A DNA stretch of 64,000 bases, from assembly GCF_030767025.1 (NCBI RefSeq), contig NZ_JASITE010000010.1, forward strand, positions 1 to 64,000. Direction: 5' to 3'. A model generated the notes under the pieces. That model had not been told where the DNA came from. It saw nothing but the letters and a program-made list of their open reading frames with translations, and did no database searches. Of the stretch, positions 27,213-35,565 are shown piece after piece. This DNA comes from Nocardia sp. CC227C. GTDB taxonomy: Bacteria; Actinomycetota; Actinomycetes; Mycobacteriales; Mycobacteriaceae. A program made the translations under genes and the position numbers. Position 1 is the first letter of the stretch. The number at the start of each line of letters is the position of its first letter.

Positions 27213-27704
27213 ATGGCGCGGACGCTCATCCTCATGCGGCACGGCAAATCGGGCTATCCGGACGGGGTCGCCGACCACGATCGGCCCCTGGCCCCGCGCG
27301 GGCGGCGGGAGGCGGCATTGGCCGGGGACTGGTTGCGGGAGACGCAACCGGCGGTGGACGCGGTGCTGTGCTCGACGGCCACCCGCACCCGGGAAACCCT
27401 GTCCGCGACCGGAATCAGCGCACCGGTGTCCTTCGAGAAATCGATCTACGAGGCGTCCCCGCGCACCCTTGTCGAACTCGTCCAGCTCACCGACGACACG
27501 GTGGACACGCTGCTGGTGATCGGGCACGCGCCCGGAATGCCGTGGACGGCATGGGAGCTGGCGAGCAACCGCGACTCGGAACCGGCGGAGCGGATGAGCC
27601 GCAAGTTCCCCACCTCCGCCCTGGCGGTGCTGGAGTTCGATCGGGCATGGCGGGACGCCGATCCGGGCACGGGCGATCTCCGGCTCTTCCACGTGCCACG
27701 CTGA
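27213..27704 (+). CDS. SixA-type histidine phosphatase
   Basis: A 163-residue histidine phosphatase (phosphoglycerate-mutase fold). The catalytic RHGK motif has Arg9 and His10, and the second catalytic His is His105 in IGHAPG. It resembles SixA, which removes phosphate from phosphohistidine, and its actinobacterial homologues of uncertain target. The start at 27213 places the RHG motif at its usual distance from the N terminus; an upstream extension would be unlike the family. It is convergent with a small membrane protein gene. Confidence 0.85.
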   Translation: MARTLILMRHGKSGYPDGVADHDRPLAPRGRREAALAGDWLRETQPAVDAVLCSTATRTRETLSATGISAPVSFEKSIYEASPRTLVELVQLTDDTVDTLLVIGHAPGMPWTAWELASNRDSEPAERMSRKFPTSALAVLEFDRAWRDADPGTGDLRLFHVPR

Positions 27705-27734
27705 GGGACCGCACCCCCGATCGAGGGACCCGGC

Positions 27735-27938
27735 TCAGCCGAGCAGCTTCCCCTTCCACACCACGACACCGCCGAACACCAGCAGGAGCAGCAGCGCCGG
27801 GAAGAACCCCAGCAGCCACCACACCACACCGAAGACAGCGGCCACGGGCAACAGTGCGATCCCGGCGATGACGGGATTCTCCCGCACCGTCTCCAGCGCC
27901 GACCGGCCCCGGATGCGATCTATGTCTTTTCCAGCCAT
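27735..27938 (-). CDS. Small two-segment membrane protein, unknown
   Basis: 67 residues: a short charged N-terminus (MAGKDIDRIRGRS) and a hydrophobic hairpin of about 45 residues with a WWLLGFFPALLLLL core, ending in a lysine. No family recognised. The start at 27938 is preferred because the longer frame has an unlikely N-terminus; its ribosome site is weak. Confidence 0.55.
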   Translation of the reverse strand: MAGKDIDRIRGRSALETVRENPVIAGIALLPVAAVFGVVWWLLGFFPALLLLLVFGGVVVWKGKLLG

Positions 27939-28067
27939 GGCACCAGCGTAGGCGCGTCCGGCGGCGAGGTCAGCGCAGTCGATCCAAGTCGATGGTGAGT
28001 TCGCAGGGTGAGCCGGTGCGGTAGATCCCGGTCGCCTCGTCTTCGGCAACGTAGCCGAGTTCAGGGG

Positions 28068-28098
28068 TTGCTTGGAGTGCACTCCAGGTGATTAGCGT
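28068..28098 (+). promoter_or_regulatory. MerR-type promoter with 19-bp spacer and palindromic operator
   Basis: TTGCTT (-35, 28068-28073) and TAGCGT (-10, 28093-28098) are 19 bases apart, the overlong spacing typical of MerR-activated promoters. The spacer is filled by TGGAGTGCACTCCA (28073-28086), a perfect 14-bp palindrome. It should drive the MerR gene itself and the coupled aldo-keto reductase. Confidence 0.75.
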
Positions 28099-28126
28099 CG
28101 GTGGAGTTCGACGAGAGGAGCGAGCG

Positions 28127-28579
28127 GTGAGCGTGGCGGCGGTGCGGTACGAGGCGGACTACGAGCTGCCGAGGTACTCGATCGGTGAGGTGTCCGAGCG
28201 GTCGGGGCTGACGCGGGACACGCTGCGGTGGTACGAGCGGATCGGGCTGATGGACTACGTGGGCCGCGATCACACCGGGCAGCGGCGATTCAGTGACCGG
28301 GATCTGGACTGGTTGACGCTCATCGGGAAACTGCGCCGCACCGGGATGTCGGTCGCCGACATGGTCCGCTACGCGGAACTGGTGCGCGAGGGTGACGCCA
28401 CCTTCCCACAGCGACTCGAGATGTTCCGCCGCACCCGCGAGGACGTGCTCGCCCGCATCGCCGAACTACAGCAGACCGTGGCCGTTCTCGACTGCAAGAT
28501 CGCGCTCTACGAGGGCGATCCGACGCGCGACTGGCGGACCGTGGTCACACCGAACGCAAGCGAAGGGAAGCGCACATGA
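28127..28579 (+). CDS. MerR-family regulator
   Basis: A 150-residue MerR regulator. The N-terminal winged helix (YSIGEVSERSGLTRDTLRWYERIGL) is followed by the dimerisation coiled coil (about residues 95-135). There is no metal-binding cysteine pair; the only Cys in the coiled coil is in VLDCKIALYEG. This form is common next to aldo-keto or short-chain reductases and may sense an electrophile or small molecule. The GTG start follows GAGAGGAG. Its stop overlaps the next start (ATGA). Confidence 0.88.
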   Translation: MSVAAVRYEADYELPRYSIGEVSERSGLTRDTLRWYERIGLMDYVGRDHTGQRRFSDRDLDWLTLIGKLRRTGMSVADMVRYAELVREGDATFPQRLEMFRRTREDVLARIAELQQTVAVLDCKIALYEGDPTRDWRTVVTPNASEGKRT

Positions 28580-29586
28580 CCACGACGCGGGTACTGCCCA
28601 CCACGGCCCTCGGCGAGATCCGGATCGGGGTACAGGGCTACGGCTGCATGGGCATCAGCGAGTTCTACGGTCCGACCGATGCCGACGAGGCGCGGGCGAC
28701 ACTGGAGCACGCCCTCGAACTCGGGGTCACCCTGTTCGACACCGCCGATATGTACGGGTCCGGACACAATGAGGAGTTCGTCGGCGAATTCGTCCGCGCC
28801 CACCGCGACAAGGTGGTGCTGGCGACGAAATTCGGCATCGTGCGCAAGGCGGACGAACCGAGCTACCGGGGTATCGACAACTCCCCCGAATACATCCGGC
28901 GCGCGGTGGACGCCAGCCTGACCCGGCTGGGTATCGACGTCATCGACCTGTACTACATGCATCGGCGGGATCCGCGGGTGCCGATCGAGGAGACCGTCGG
29001 CACGATGGCCGAGCTGGTGGCGGCGGGCAAGGTGCGTCAGCTCGGGCTCTCCGAGGTGACCGGGCCGGAGTTGCGCGCCGCGCACGCGGTGCACCCGATC
29101 GCGGCCGTGCAGTCGGAATGGTCGGTGTTCTCCCGGGATGTGGAGCGGGCCGTGGTACCCGCCGCCGCCGAACTGGGCGTTACCTTCGTGCCCTACTCGC
29201 CGCTGGGGCGGGGTTTCCTCACCGGCACCGTGGCGGTGACCGGCGAACTGGCGGAAGGTGATGTGCGCCGGGCGTTCCCGCGGCTGTCCGGAGACAACGC
29301 GGTGCGCAACGCGGAGCTGCTGACTCCGCTGCGGACCATCGCGGAGTCGCGCGGCATCACCCCGGGGCAGGTCGCGCTGGCCTGGGTGCACGCGCAGTCG
29401 CGGGTGCACAACCTGTCGGTGGCGCCGATTCCCGGCACCCGCCGCCGAAACCGGGTGGCGGAGAACGTCGCCGCCGCGACGGTCGAGCTGACCGCCGACG
29501 AGCTGGCCGCCCTGGAACCGATCGCCGAGCGGGTCGCCGGAAACCGGTACGCGGACATGAACTTCACCTCAGCCGGTCGCGAATAG
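28576..29586 (+). CDS. Aldo/keto reductase
   Basis: A 336-residue NADPH-dependent reductase of the AKR family with a TIM-barrel fold. The catalytic tetrad is visible as Asp55, Tyr60 (DTADMYGSGHNE), Lys85 (LATKFG) and His129 (YYMHRRDP). It resembles the YakC/IolS-like group. It overlaps the MerR gene by four bases, so the regulator and enzyme are made together and probably respond to the same aldehyde or ketone. Confidence 0.92.
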   Translation: MTTTRVLPTTALGEIRIGVQGYGCMGISEFYGPTDADEARATLEHALELGVTLFDTADMYGSGHNEEFVGEFVRAHRDKVVLATKFGIVRKADEPSYRGIDNSPEYIRRAVDASLTRLGIDVIDLYYMHRRDPRVPIEETVGTMAELVAAGKVRQLGLSEVTGPELRAAHAVHPIAAVQSEWSVFSRDVERAVVPAAAELGVTFVPYSPLGRGFLTGTVAVTGELAEGDVRRAFPRLSGDNAVRNAELLTPLRTIAESRGITPGQVALAWVHAQSRVHNLSVAPIPGTRRRNRVAENVAAATVELTADELAALEPIAERVAGNRYADMNFTSAGRE

Positions 29587-29762
29587 CGAAGACCGCCACC
29601 GTTGTTCCGTCGGCTTCGCGTGTTCCGTCGGCCGAAGCCCGGGTGGGGGTCATGTCGAAACGCTCGGCGGCCGGATGGTGCCACGTCCGCGAACCCGGGG
29701 GGTTGACTCTCCCGCCGCGGGAGACCCGATGCTGGTCATACCAACGAGAAAGGGTTTCAGCC

Positions 29763-30191
29763 ATGATCACCAGCATCTTCCCCACCCTCTGCGCCGACGA
29801 TGTGGCGGCGGTCCGGGACTTCTACGTGGAGCTGTTCGGCTTCCAGGTGGTGTTCGACAGCGGGTGGTACGTGCAGTTGGAAGCGCCGGACGGGGCCAAG
29901 CCGCAGATCGGTGTGGTGGAGCGCACGCACGAAAGCGTGCCGGAGGCGTACCGGGTGCTGCCGTCGGGATTCCTGGTCGCCATCGAGGTGGACGATGTGG
30001 ACGCCGTGCACGCCCGGGCCGTGGAAATGGGGCTGAAGATGCCGCTCGAGCTGCGCAGCGAGGACTTCGGCCAGCGCCACTTCATGACCGTCGACCCGAG
30101 CGGTGCGCTGGTCGACGTGATCACGCCCATCCCGCCGAGCGGGGAGTACGCCCAGGACTACGCGCAGTCCGCCGACTCTCAGGCGATCTGA
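29763..30191 (+). CDS. VOC (glyoxalase/bleomycin-resistance) family protein
   Basis: A 142-residue single-domain vicinal-oxygen-chelate protein. It has the beta-alpha-beta-beta-beta repeats typical of the family (FYVELFGFQVVFDSGWYVQL; then QRHFMTVDPSGALVDVITP). Members include glyoxalases, ring-cleavage enzymes and drug-binding proteins; the role here is unknown. The start at 29763 follows an AGAAAGGG site. Its 3' end overlaps the convergent ribA gene by 13 bases. Confidence 0.85.
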   Translation: MITSIFPTLCADDVAAVRDFYVELFGFQVVFDSGWYVQLEAPDGAKPQIGVVERTHESVPEAYRVLPSGFLVAIEVDDVDAVHARAVEMGLKMPLELRSEDFGQRHFMTVDPSGALVDVITPIPPSGEYAQDYAQSADSQAI

Positions 30192-30802
30192 ATGGTGTGG
30201 CCGGTGTGGTCGGCCTTGGCCCGCAGGTAGCGCAGGTTGCCGGGGGTGGCGTGCACGCCCGTCGGGACGGTGCGGCGCACGGCCACCCCGAGCACGCCGA
30301 GCTGGCGCGCCTTGTCGGGGTTGTTGGTGAGCAGTTCCAGTTCGGAAATGCCCAGCGCAGTGAGCATCTGGGCGGCGGCGGTGTAGTCGCGCGCGTCCTC
30401 GGGCAGGCCGAGCGCGGCATTGGCCTGGTAGGTGTCGAGCCCGGAATCCTGGAGCACGTAGGCGTCGAGTTTGTTGTACAACCCGATATCGCGTCCTTCC
30501 TGCCGCAGATACAGCAGCACGCCGCCGGTGTCGGCGATGCGCTCCACCGCTTCGCGCAGCTGCGGACCGCAGTCGCAGCGCGCGGAGCCGAAGACGTCAC
30601 CGGTCAGGCATTCGGAGTGCAGCCGCACCAGCGGCGCCCGCCGCGGGTCGGGTTCGCCCAGCACCAGAGCGAGATGTTCCCGGCCGTCGCTGAGCCCGTC
30701 GAAGGTGACCGCCTCGGCAGTGGTCGAATACCCGTCCCCGAATGTCAGCGGAATGCGCACGCGCGTCCGCACGCCCGCGCCGACGCGAGTACTGCTCTCC
30801 AT
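30179..30802 (-). CDS. ribA: GTP cyclohydrolase II
   Basis: A 207-residue stand-alone GTP cyclohydrolase II, the first committed step of riboflavin synthesis from GTP. The zinc ligands are Cys65, Cys76 and Cys78 (HSECLTGDVFGSARCDCG), and the conserved YLRQEGRDIGL loop follows. It lacks the DHBP synthase domain fused in many actinobacterial RibBA proteins. No other rib gene is near and no FMN riboswitch was seen, so it may be a second copy. Confidence 0.93.
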   Translation of the reverse strand: MESSTRVGAGVRTRVRIPLTFGDGYSTTAEAVTFDGLSDGREHLALVLGEPDPRRAPLVRLHSECLTGDVFGSARCDCGPQLREAVERIADTGGVLLYLRQEGRDIGLYNKLDAYVLQDSGLDTYQANAALGLPEDARDYTAAAQMLTALGISELELLTNNPDKARQLGVLGVAVRRTVPTGVHATPGNLRYLRAKADHTGHTIQIA

Positions 30803-30897
30803 AGCGGCTCCGAGATCGCAGTGACCGTTCGATCGACAGTGAACTCGATCGCGCGCCCGGTTATTCCGGGCGGAGGCCCACCGCGGCCGGACGCGGC

Positions 30898-31869
30898 TCA
30901 GGCGGTGCGGCGGAAGGTGCGCCGGTAGGCGTGGGGCGAGGTGTTCAGCAGGGCACGCATGTGTTGCCGCAGTGAGTTGCCGGTGCCGAAGCCGGACCGT
31001 TCGGCCACCAGATCGATGCTCAGGTCGGTGTGCTCGAGCAGCTCCCGGGCGCGGTCCAGCCGTTGGACCGTGAGCCAGCGGCCGGGTGTGGTACCGACTT
31101 CGGCGCGAAATCGCCGGGTGAAGGTGCGCACGCTCATCCGCGCGTGCGCGGCCATCTCGTCCAGGGTGACCGGGTCCGCCAGCCGGTCCAGCAGCCAGGC
31201 GCGGGTGGGGGCGGTGGACGCGGCGTCAGGCTGCGGCACCGGGCGCTCGATGAACTGGGCCTGACCGCCGTCCCGCCACGGCGGCACCACGAGGCGGCGG
31301 GCGACCCGATTGGCGAGGGTAGCGCCGTGGTCCCGGCGGAGCAGGTGCAGGCACAGGTCCAGGCCCGCGGCGACCCCGGCGGCGGTGAGCACGTCGCCGT
31401 TGTCCACGAACAGCACGTCCTCGTCGATCTTGACCCGAGGGTAGGCGCGACGGAATGCCGCGGAGTGCATCCAGTGCGTGGTCGCGGTCCGGCCGTCCAG
31501 CAGCCCGGCCGCCGCCAGCACGTAGCTGCCCGTGCAGATGGAGACCATGCGGGTTCCCTGCCGTATCCGGGCCAGCGCGGCGGCCAGCGGTTCCGGTAGC
31601 GCACCGCCGGGCTCCAGGTCACCGAGGTCCTCGGTGGGCGGCACGATCACGGTGTCGGCGCTCGCGAGGGCCTCGGGACCGTGCGCCGGCGCCAGCGACA
31701 GCCCTTCGGCGGTCCGCAGCGGCCCACCGTCCACGCCGCAGACGACCACCTCGTACAGCCCGCCGCCGCCCTCGTCGTCCGCGAATCCGAAGACCCGCGA
31801 GGGGATGCCGAGCTCCAGCACCGGCACCTGATCGAGCGCGAGGACGACGACACGGTGCGGAACGGGCAT
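30898..31869 (-). CDS. GlxA-family AraC-type regulator
   Basis: A 323-residue regulator with an N-terminal DJ-1/PfpI (class I amidotransferase-like) domain, including the nucleophile-elbow Cys112 in SICTGSYVLAAAG, and a C-terminal AraC helix-turn-helix pair (MSVRTFTRRFRAEVGTTP; then AERSGFGTGNSLRQHM). Members regulate amine, carnitine or stress genes. It is divergent from the NADP-dependent oxidoreductase 100 bases away, which is its probable target. Confidence 0.9.
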   Translation of the reverse strand: MPVPHRVVVLALDQVPVLELGIPSRVFGFADDEGGGGLYEVVVCGVDGGPLRTAEGLSLAPAHGPEALASADTVIVPPTEDLGDLEPGGALPEPLAAALARIRQGTRMVSICTGSYVLAAAGLLDGRTATTHWMHSAAFRRAYPRVKIDEDVLFVDNGDVLTAAGVAAGLDLCLHLLRRDHGATLANRVARRLVVPPWRDGGQAQFIERPVPQPDAASTAPTRAWLLDRLADPVTLDEMAAHARMSVRTFTRRFRAEVGTTPGRWLTVQRLDRARELLEHTDLSIDLVAERSGFGTGNSLRQHMRALLNTSPHAYRRTFRRTA

Positions 31870-31969
31870 GGCCGAATCCTGTCACATGTTGTCCTTTCGG
31901 CCACTACTGCGGCCCGCGAATCCGACGCACTGTGGTGACCGGTAATTCACCGACGAGAGGAGACAGTTG

Positions 31970-32914
31970 ATGAGCACCGGTGACACCATGCGCGCCATGG
32001 TCGTTCGGGAGTGGGGCGGCCCGGAGGTCCTCACCCTCGCCGAGATCGCGCGTCCGGAGCCGGGCGTCGGCGAGATCCTGGTGCGCGTGCACGCCGCGGG
32101 CGTCAACCCGGTGGACTGGAAGACCCGGGCGAGCGGCGCGCTGATCGGCTGGGGTACGCCGCCGATCGTGGGCTGGGACGTGTCGGGCGTCGTGACCGCC
32201 GTCGGCCCGGGGGTGAGCCTTTTCCAACCCGGCGACGAAGTGTTCGGCATGCCGAGCTTCCCGGCGCAGGCGGGCGCGTACGCCGAGTACGTGGTCGGTC
32301 CGACCCGGCACTTCGTGCGCAAACCGCGGGAGATCGACCACATCCGGGCCGCCGCCCTGCCGCTGGCCGCCCTCACCGCATGGCAGGCGCTGGTCGACAC
32401 CGCCGGGGTGCACGCGGGGCAACGCGTGCTGATCCATGCCGCCGCGGGCGGGGTGGGCCACCTGGCGGTGCAGATCGCCAAGGCGCGCGGCGCGTACGTC
32501 ATCGGCACCGCCCGCGCGGACAACCACGACTTCCTGCGCGACCTGGGTGCGGACGAGCTGATCGATTACAGCGCCGTCGATTTCGCGGAGGCGCTGCGGG
32601 ATGTGGACATCGTGATCGACGGAATCGGCGGGACGTACGGGGAACGCTCACTGCGCGTGCTGCGGCCCGGCGGCCGCTTGGTGACCCTGCCCGACGCGGA
32701 CTCGGTGCCCGATACCACCGGCCTGGACGTGCGGGCGGGCTGGACCGTGGTCGAGCCCGACGCCGCGGGGCTGCGGCAGATCGTCGGTTTGATCACCGCG
32801 GGCCTTCTGCGGGTCGAGATCGACACCGTGCTGCCGCTCACCGAGGCGGCGCGGGCGCACGTCGCGGGCGAGCGCGGGCGTACCCGCGGCAAGATGGTGC
32901 TCACCGTCGTCTGA
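31970..32914 (+). CDS. NADP-dependent MDR oxidoreductase, quinone-reductase type
   Basis: A 314-residue zinc-free medium-chain reductase. The nucleotide motif is HAAAGGVGHLAVQ at about residue 161, and the N-terminal GroES-like fold contains AAGVNPVDWKTR. The ATG at 31970 follows AGAGGAGA. Adjacent and divergent from the GlxA-type regulator, suggesting a regulated detoxification function. It differs from the other MDR gene of the window, so they are not a recent duplication. Confidence 0.9.
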   Translation: MSTGDTMRAMVVREWGGPEVLTLAEIARPEPGVGEILVRVHAAGVNPVDWKTRASGALIGWGTPPIVGWDVSGVVTAVGPGVSLFQPGDEVFGMPSFPAQAGAYAEYVVGPTRHFVRKPREIDHIRAAALPLAALTAWQALVDTAGVHAGQRVLIHAAAGGVGHLAVQIAKARGAYVIGTARADNHDFLRDLGADELIDYSAVDFAEALRDVDIVIDGIGGTYGERSLRVLRPGGRLVTLPDADSVPDTTGLDVRAGWTVVEPDAAGLRQIVGLITAGLLRVEIDTVLPLTEAARAHVAGERGRTRGKMVLTVV

Positions 32915-33027
32915 GACGTGAATTCGGCTCCCGCGGTGTGTCTTCCACGCTCGATCCCCGGTTCGCGACGCGCGGTGGCGCGGATCGGGGAGCGCGGAGC
33001 CACCCTTCCGCTTACGATGAACCGACT

Positions 33028-33510
33028 ATGCAGTCTCCAGCGGTTCCTGCCCGGGTCTGGATCGACAAACAGTCACCGGCGATATACCAAGCCCTCGCGG
33101 GTGTGGCGCTGTCCGTACGCACCGCCGCCGCGGCCGTCGATCTCGATCGAGCCGTGATGGAACTGGTGAACGTGCGCGTCTCCCAGCTCAACGCCTGCCC
33201 CGTCTGCCTCGACGTCCACGAGCGGGCCGCCCGGGCGGCCGGGGTCACCCGGCAGCAATTGGCGGTGCTCCCCGCCTGGCGGCGCAACCCCGAGCTGTAC
33301 ACCGACCGGCAGCGAGCGGCGCTGACCCTGGCCGAGAGTGTCACGAATCTTCCGGATGATGCGATCTTGGAGCGTGAGTATGCTGCTGCGCGGCAACATT
33401 TGTCGGATGACCAGTTATCCGTTGTGATCTGGGCTGCGACCACTATCGGCGCGTTCAACCGAGTGTCGATCCTGAGCAAACATCCGGTGCGGGTGCGGAA
33501 GGAGAACTGA
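33028..33510 (+). CDS. AhpD-like carboxymuconolactone decarboxylase-family protein
   Basis: A 160-residue helical protein with the exact AhpD motif: Glu45, Cys57, Cys60 and His64 in the spacing E-x11-C-x2-C-x3-H. This predicts thiol peroxidase or related redox activity rather than decarboxylase activity. It starts a run of three closely spaced plus-strand genes with the GNAT and pirin genes. The start at 33028 is the first ATG compatible with the family's length; no strong ribosome-binding site precedes it. Confidence 0.87.
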   Translation: MQSPAVPARVWIDKQSPAIYQALAGVALSVRTAAAAVDLDRAVMELVNVRVSQLNACPVCLDVHERAARAAGVTRQQLAVLPAWRRNPELYTDRQRAALTLAESVTNLPDDAILEREYAAARQHLSDDQLSVVIWAATTIGAFNRVSILSKHPVRVRKEN

Positions 33511-33513
33511 ACA

Positions 33514-33825
33514 ATGAGCGAACAGGCCGTCGTGGCCGCGGTCGTGCGCAACGACACGCAACACCGGTACGAGGTGTGGTACGGCAACTCGCTCGCGGGT
33601 TTCAGCGAGTTTCGGGAACGCGACAACGACACCGTTTTCATCCATACCGAGGTGGATAGCGAGTTCGGCGGCAAGGGGCTGGGCAAGGTGCTCGCCGAGG
33701 AGGCGGTCAAGGACGTGATCGAGCGAGGGCGGGTCATCGTGCCGCGCTGCCCCTTCATCAAGGGCTGGTTGGACAAGCATCCGGAGTACGACGAGCACGT
33801 CGTCGGCAAGGGCATCAAACGGTGA
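33514..33825 (+). CDS. Small GNAT N-acetyltransferase, YjdJ-like
   Basis: A 103-residue minimal GNAT protein of the YjdJ/NATD1 type. The acetyl-CoA binding segment reads FGGKGLGKVLAEEAV. The conserved CPFIKGWL close to the C terminus is typical of this compact group. Substrate unknown. It begins three bases after the AhpD-like gene with AAGGAGA upstream, and its stop overlaps the pirin GTG start. Confidence 0.9.
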   Translation: MSEQAVVAAVVRNDTQHRYEVWYGNSLAGFSEFRERDNDTVFIHTEVDSEFGGKGLGKVLAEEAVKDVIERGRVIVPRCPFIKGWLDKHPEYDEHVVGKGIKR

Positions 33826-34793
33826 GCGACCTCGAGTCGCGTCCGGAGGAGTCGCTGTGCGAGTCCTCCGGAAAACCGGGGCCGCGGGCGGAGTTCTTCC
33901 CGTCCCGCGAGGTGCCCCTCGGTGGGGTGCGCGGGGTGACCGTGCACCGTACGCTGCCGCAGCGTGACCTGCCGACGGTCGGCGCGTGGTGCTTCCTGGA
34001 CTACTTCGGATCGAATTCGCCCGCGAATCCGGCGGGCCACGACATCGACCCCCATCCGCACATCGGATTGCAAACGGTCACTTGGCCGTTGGAGGGCCGC
34101 GTCCGCCACCGCGACAGCGTCGGCTCGGATGTGGAGATCCGGCCCGGTCAGCTGAACCTGATGACCTCCGGACGGGGTATCGCACATTCGGAGTACCGCG
34201 TGCCGGGGCACCCCTCCGGACGGGGGCTCCAGCTGTGGATCGCGCTACCGGACGAAAGTCGCGGTATCGCACCACATTTCGAACAGCATGCGACGCTGCC
34301 GAGTTTCGAGCTGCCCGGACTGTCCGGGACCGTGCTGATCGGATCGCTCGGCGGCGTGACCTCACCCGCCACCGCCTACACCCCGATCGTGGGCGCGGAT
34401 CTGCGCGTCGGGGCCGGGACCGATGTCGAACTGCCGTTGACCCCGGCGTACGAGCACGCCGTGCTGGTGGTGGACGGCGCACTGTCCGTCGCGGGCACCC
34501 CGGTCGAGCCCGGCAGCCTGTTCTACCTGGGCAGTGATCGCACCGGAATCCGCCTGCACGATACGGCGGGAGCGCGGCTGCTGCTGATCGGCGGCGAACC
34601 GTTCGGCGAGGATCTGGTCATGTGGTGGAACTTCGTGGGACGCAGTCACGAAGAGATCGAGGCGGCCCGAAACGACTGGGAGAAACACGATCTCGAGCGC
34701 TTCCCGGACATCGCGGGGCACACACGAGAGCAGCGCATCCCGGCACCACCGCTGCCCGGACTGCACCTGAAGCCACGCAAAAGGCGTTACTAG
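33822..34793 (+). CDS. Pirin-family protein
   Basis: A 323-residue bicupin. The N-terminal cupin has the metal-binding set of pirins (PHPHIGLQTVTW, then RGIAHSEY). Pirins act as quercetin 2,3-dioxygenases or redox-sensing modulators. The gene begins with GTG overlapping the GNAT stop by four bases, so the two are coupled. Confidence 0.92.
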   Translation: MSDLESRPEESLCESSGKPGPRAEFFPSREVPLGGVRGVTVHRTLPQRDLPTVGAWCFLDYFGSNSPANPAGHDIDPHPHIGLQTVTWPLEGRVRHRDSVGSDVEIRPGQLNLMTSGRGIAHSEYRVPGHPSGRGLQLWIALPDESRGIAPHFEQHATLPSFELPGLSGTVLIGSLGGVTSPATAYTPIVGADLRVGAGTDVELPLTPAYEHAVLVVDGALSVAGTPVEPGSLFYLGSDRTGIRLHDTAGARLLLIGGEPFGEDLVMWWNFVGRSHEEIEAARNDWEKHDLERFPDIAGHTREQRIPAPPLPGLHLKPRKRRY

Positions 34794-34871
34794 CAACACG
34801 ATTCGGGCTGGTGCCCGCTCATCACCTGCTTCCCGGTGACCCTGGACAGATCCAGCTGCTCCCGGGTGTGC

Positions 34872-34961
34872 GGCCCGGTCAACTCCGGTGGCCCGGTCAA
34901 CTCCGGCGGGCCGGTCGGCATCGGCGGGCCGGTCAACTCCGGCGCGGCCGGTCAGCTCCGC
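34872..34961. repeat. Five-unit 18-bp tandem repeat
   Basis: Five units of about 18 bp: 34872-34889, 34890-34907, 34908-34925 (the most diverged), 34926-34943 and 34944-34961. They lie between the pirin gene and the convergent thioesterase-like gene. The last unit contains that gene's TGA stop. Confidence 0.85.
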
Positions 34962-35422
34962 CGCGGCCGGATGACGGCGGTGAAACTCGCTGTGGCGACG
35001 GCTTTTCCGGTGCCGTCGGTGATCGTGACCGGGACGGCGAGTTCGATCTCGGTACGCGACTCGATATTCGCGCGCATGCTCGCAACGGCGCCCTCGGGCA
35101 ACTCGGAGGTGGCGAGGAAGGGACTCGCCGTGCCCTTGGCACGGGCCAGGTACTCGATCCTCCCGTCCCGGGCGACGATGAAGGTCTCCCCCATCAGATC
35201 CACGATGCCGGAGACGGCCGCGCCCATGGCCGCGGTCTCGGCGAAACCGAACAGGATGGCGGCGTGCACGTCACCGTTGTGGTTGAGGTGCTCCGGCCGC
35301 GCCGCCATTCGCACCACATTGCGGCCGCTGGCGAACTCCTCGGCGTCGATACCGGCGAACTGAATGAAGCCCAATTTCTTGAAACCGTCCATCACCAGGG
35401 CACCCATGGTCGCGCTGTCCAT
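34952..35422 (-). CDS. Hotdog-fold DUF4442-like thioesterase
   Basis: A 156-residue single hotdog protein related to DUF4442/PaaI-like thioesterases, with a long central helix (HNGDVHAAILFGFAETAAMG) carrying His/Asp and Glu residues at the usual active-site places. The natural acyl substrate is unknown. The start at 35422 has GGAG six bases before; a longer frame lacks one. A palindrome matching the KstR consensus lies 18 bases upstream, which suggests a lipid- or steroid-related role. Confidence 0.75.
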   Translation of the reverse strand: MDSATMGALVMDGFKKLGFIQFAGIDAEEFASGRNVVRMAARPEHLNHNGDVHAAILFGFAETAAMGAAVSGIVDLMGETFIVARDGRIEYLARAKGTASPFLATSELPEGAVASMRANIESRTEIELAVPVTITDGTGKAVATASFTAVIRPRRS

Positions 35423-35439
35423 CGCATCTCCGATCGAAT

Positions 35440-35453
35440 TGAAACGTGTTTCA
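35440..35453. promoter_or_regulatory. TetR-type palindrome, KstR-consensus compatible
   Basis: TGAAACGTGTTTCA is a perfect 6-2-6 palindrome and fits TnnAACnnGTTnnA at every fixed base. It lies 18 bases before the thioesterase-like ATG on the minus strand and about 110 bases before the exported-protein gene on the plus strand. Other TetR regulators use closely similar sites. Confidence 0.5.
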
Positions 35454-35565
35454 CTTTCTATACCGGGTGCGCACGGTGGTTGTCCATGCTCGACAAGCGG
35501 ACGAAACGGCAAAAGCGGTAAGTTTTCTGCGACGTGCCCACCGCAGCCGCCGACGAAAGAACACG

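Noticed and set aside
32011..33510. A single 499-codon plus-strand protein
   Set aside because: The first part is an out-of-frame shadow of the MDR oxidoreductase gene; only the last 160 codons match the AhpD-like family, with their own ATG at 33028.
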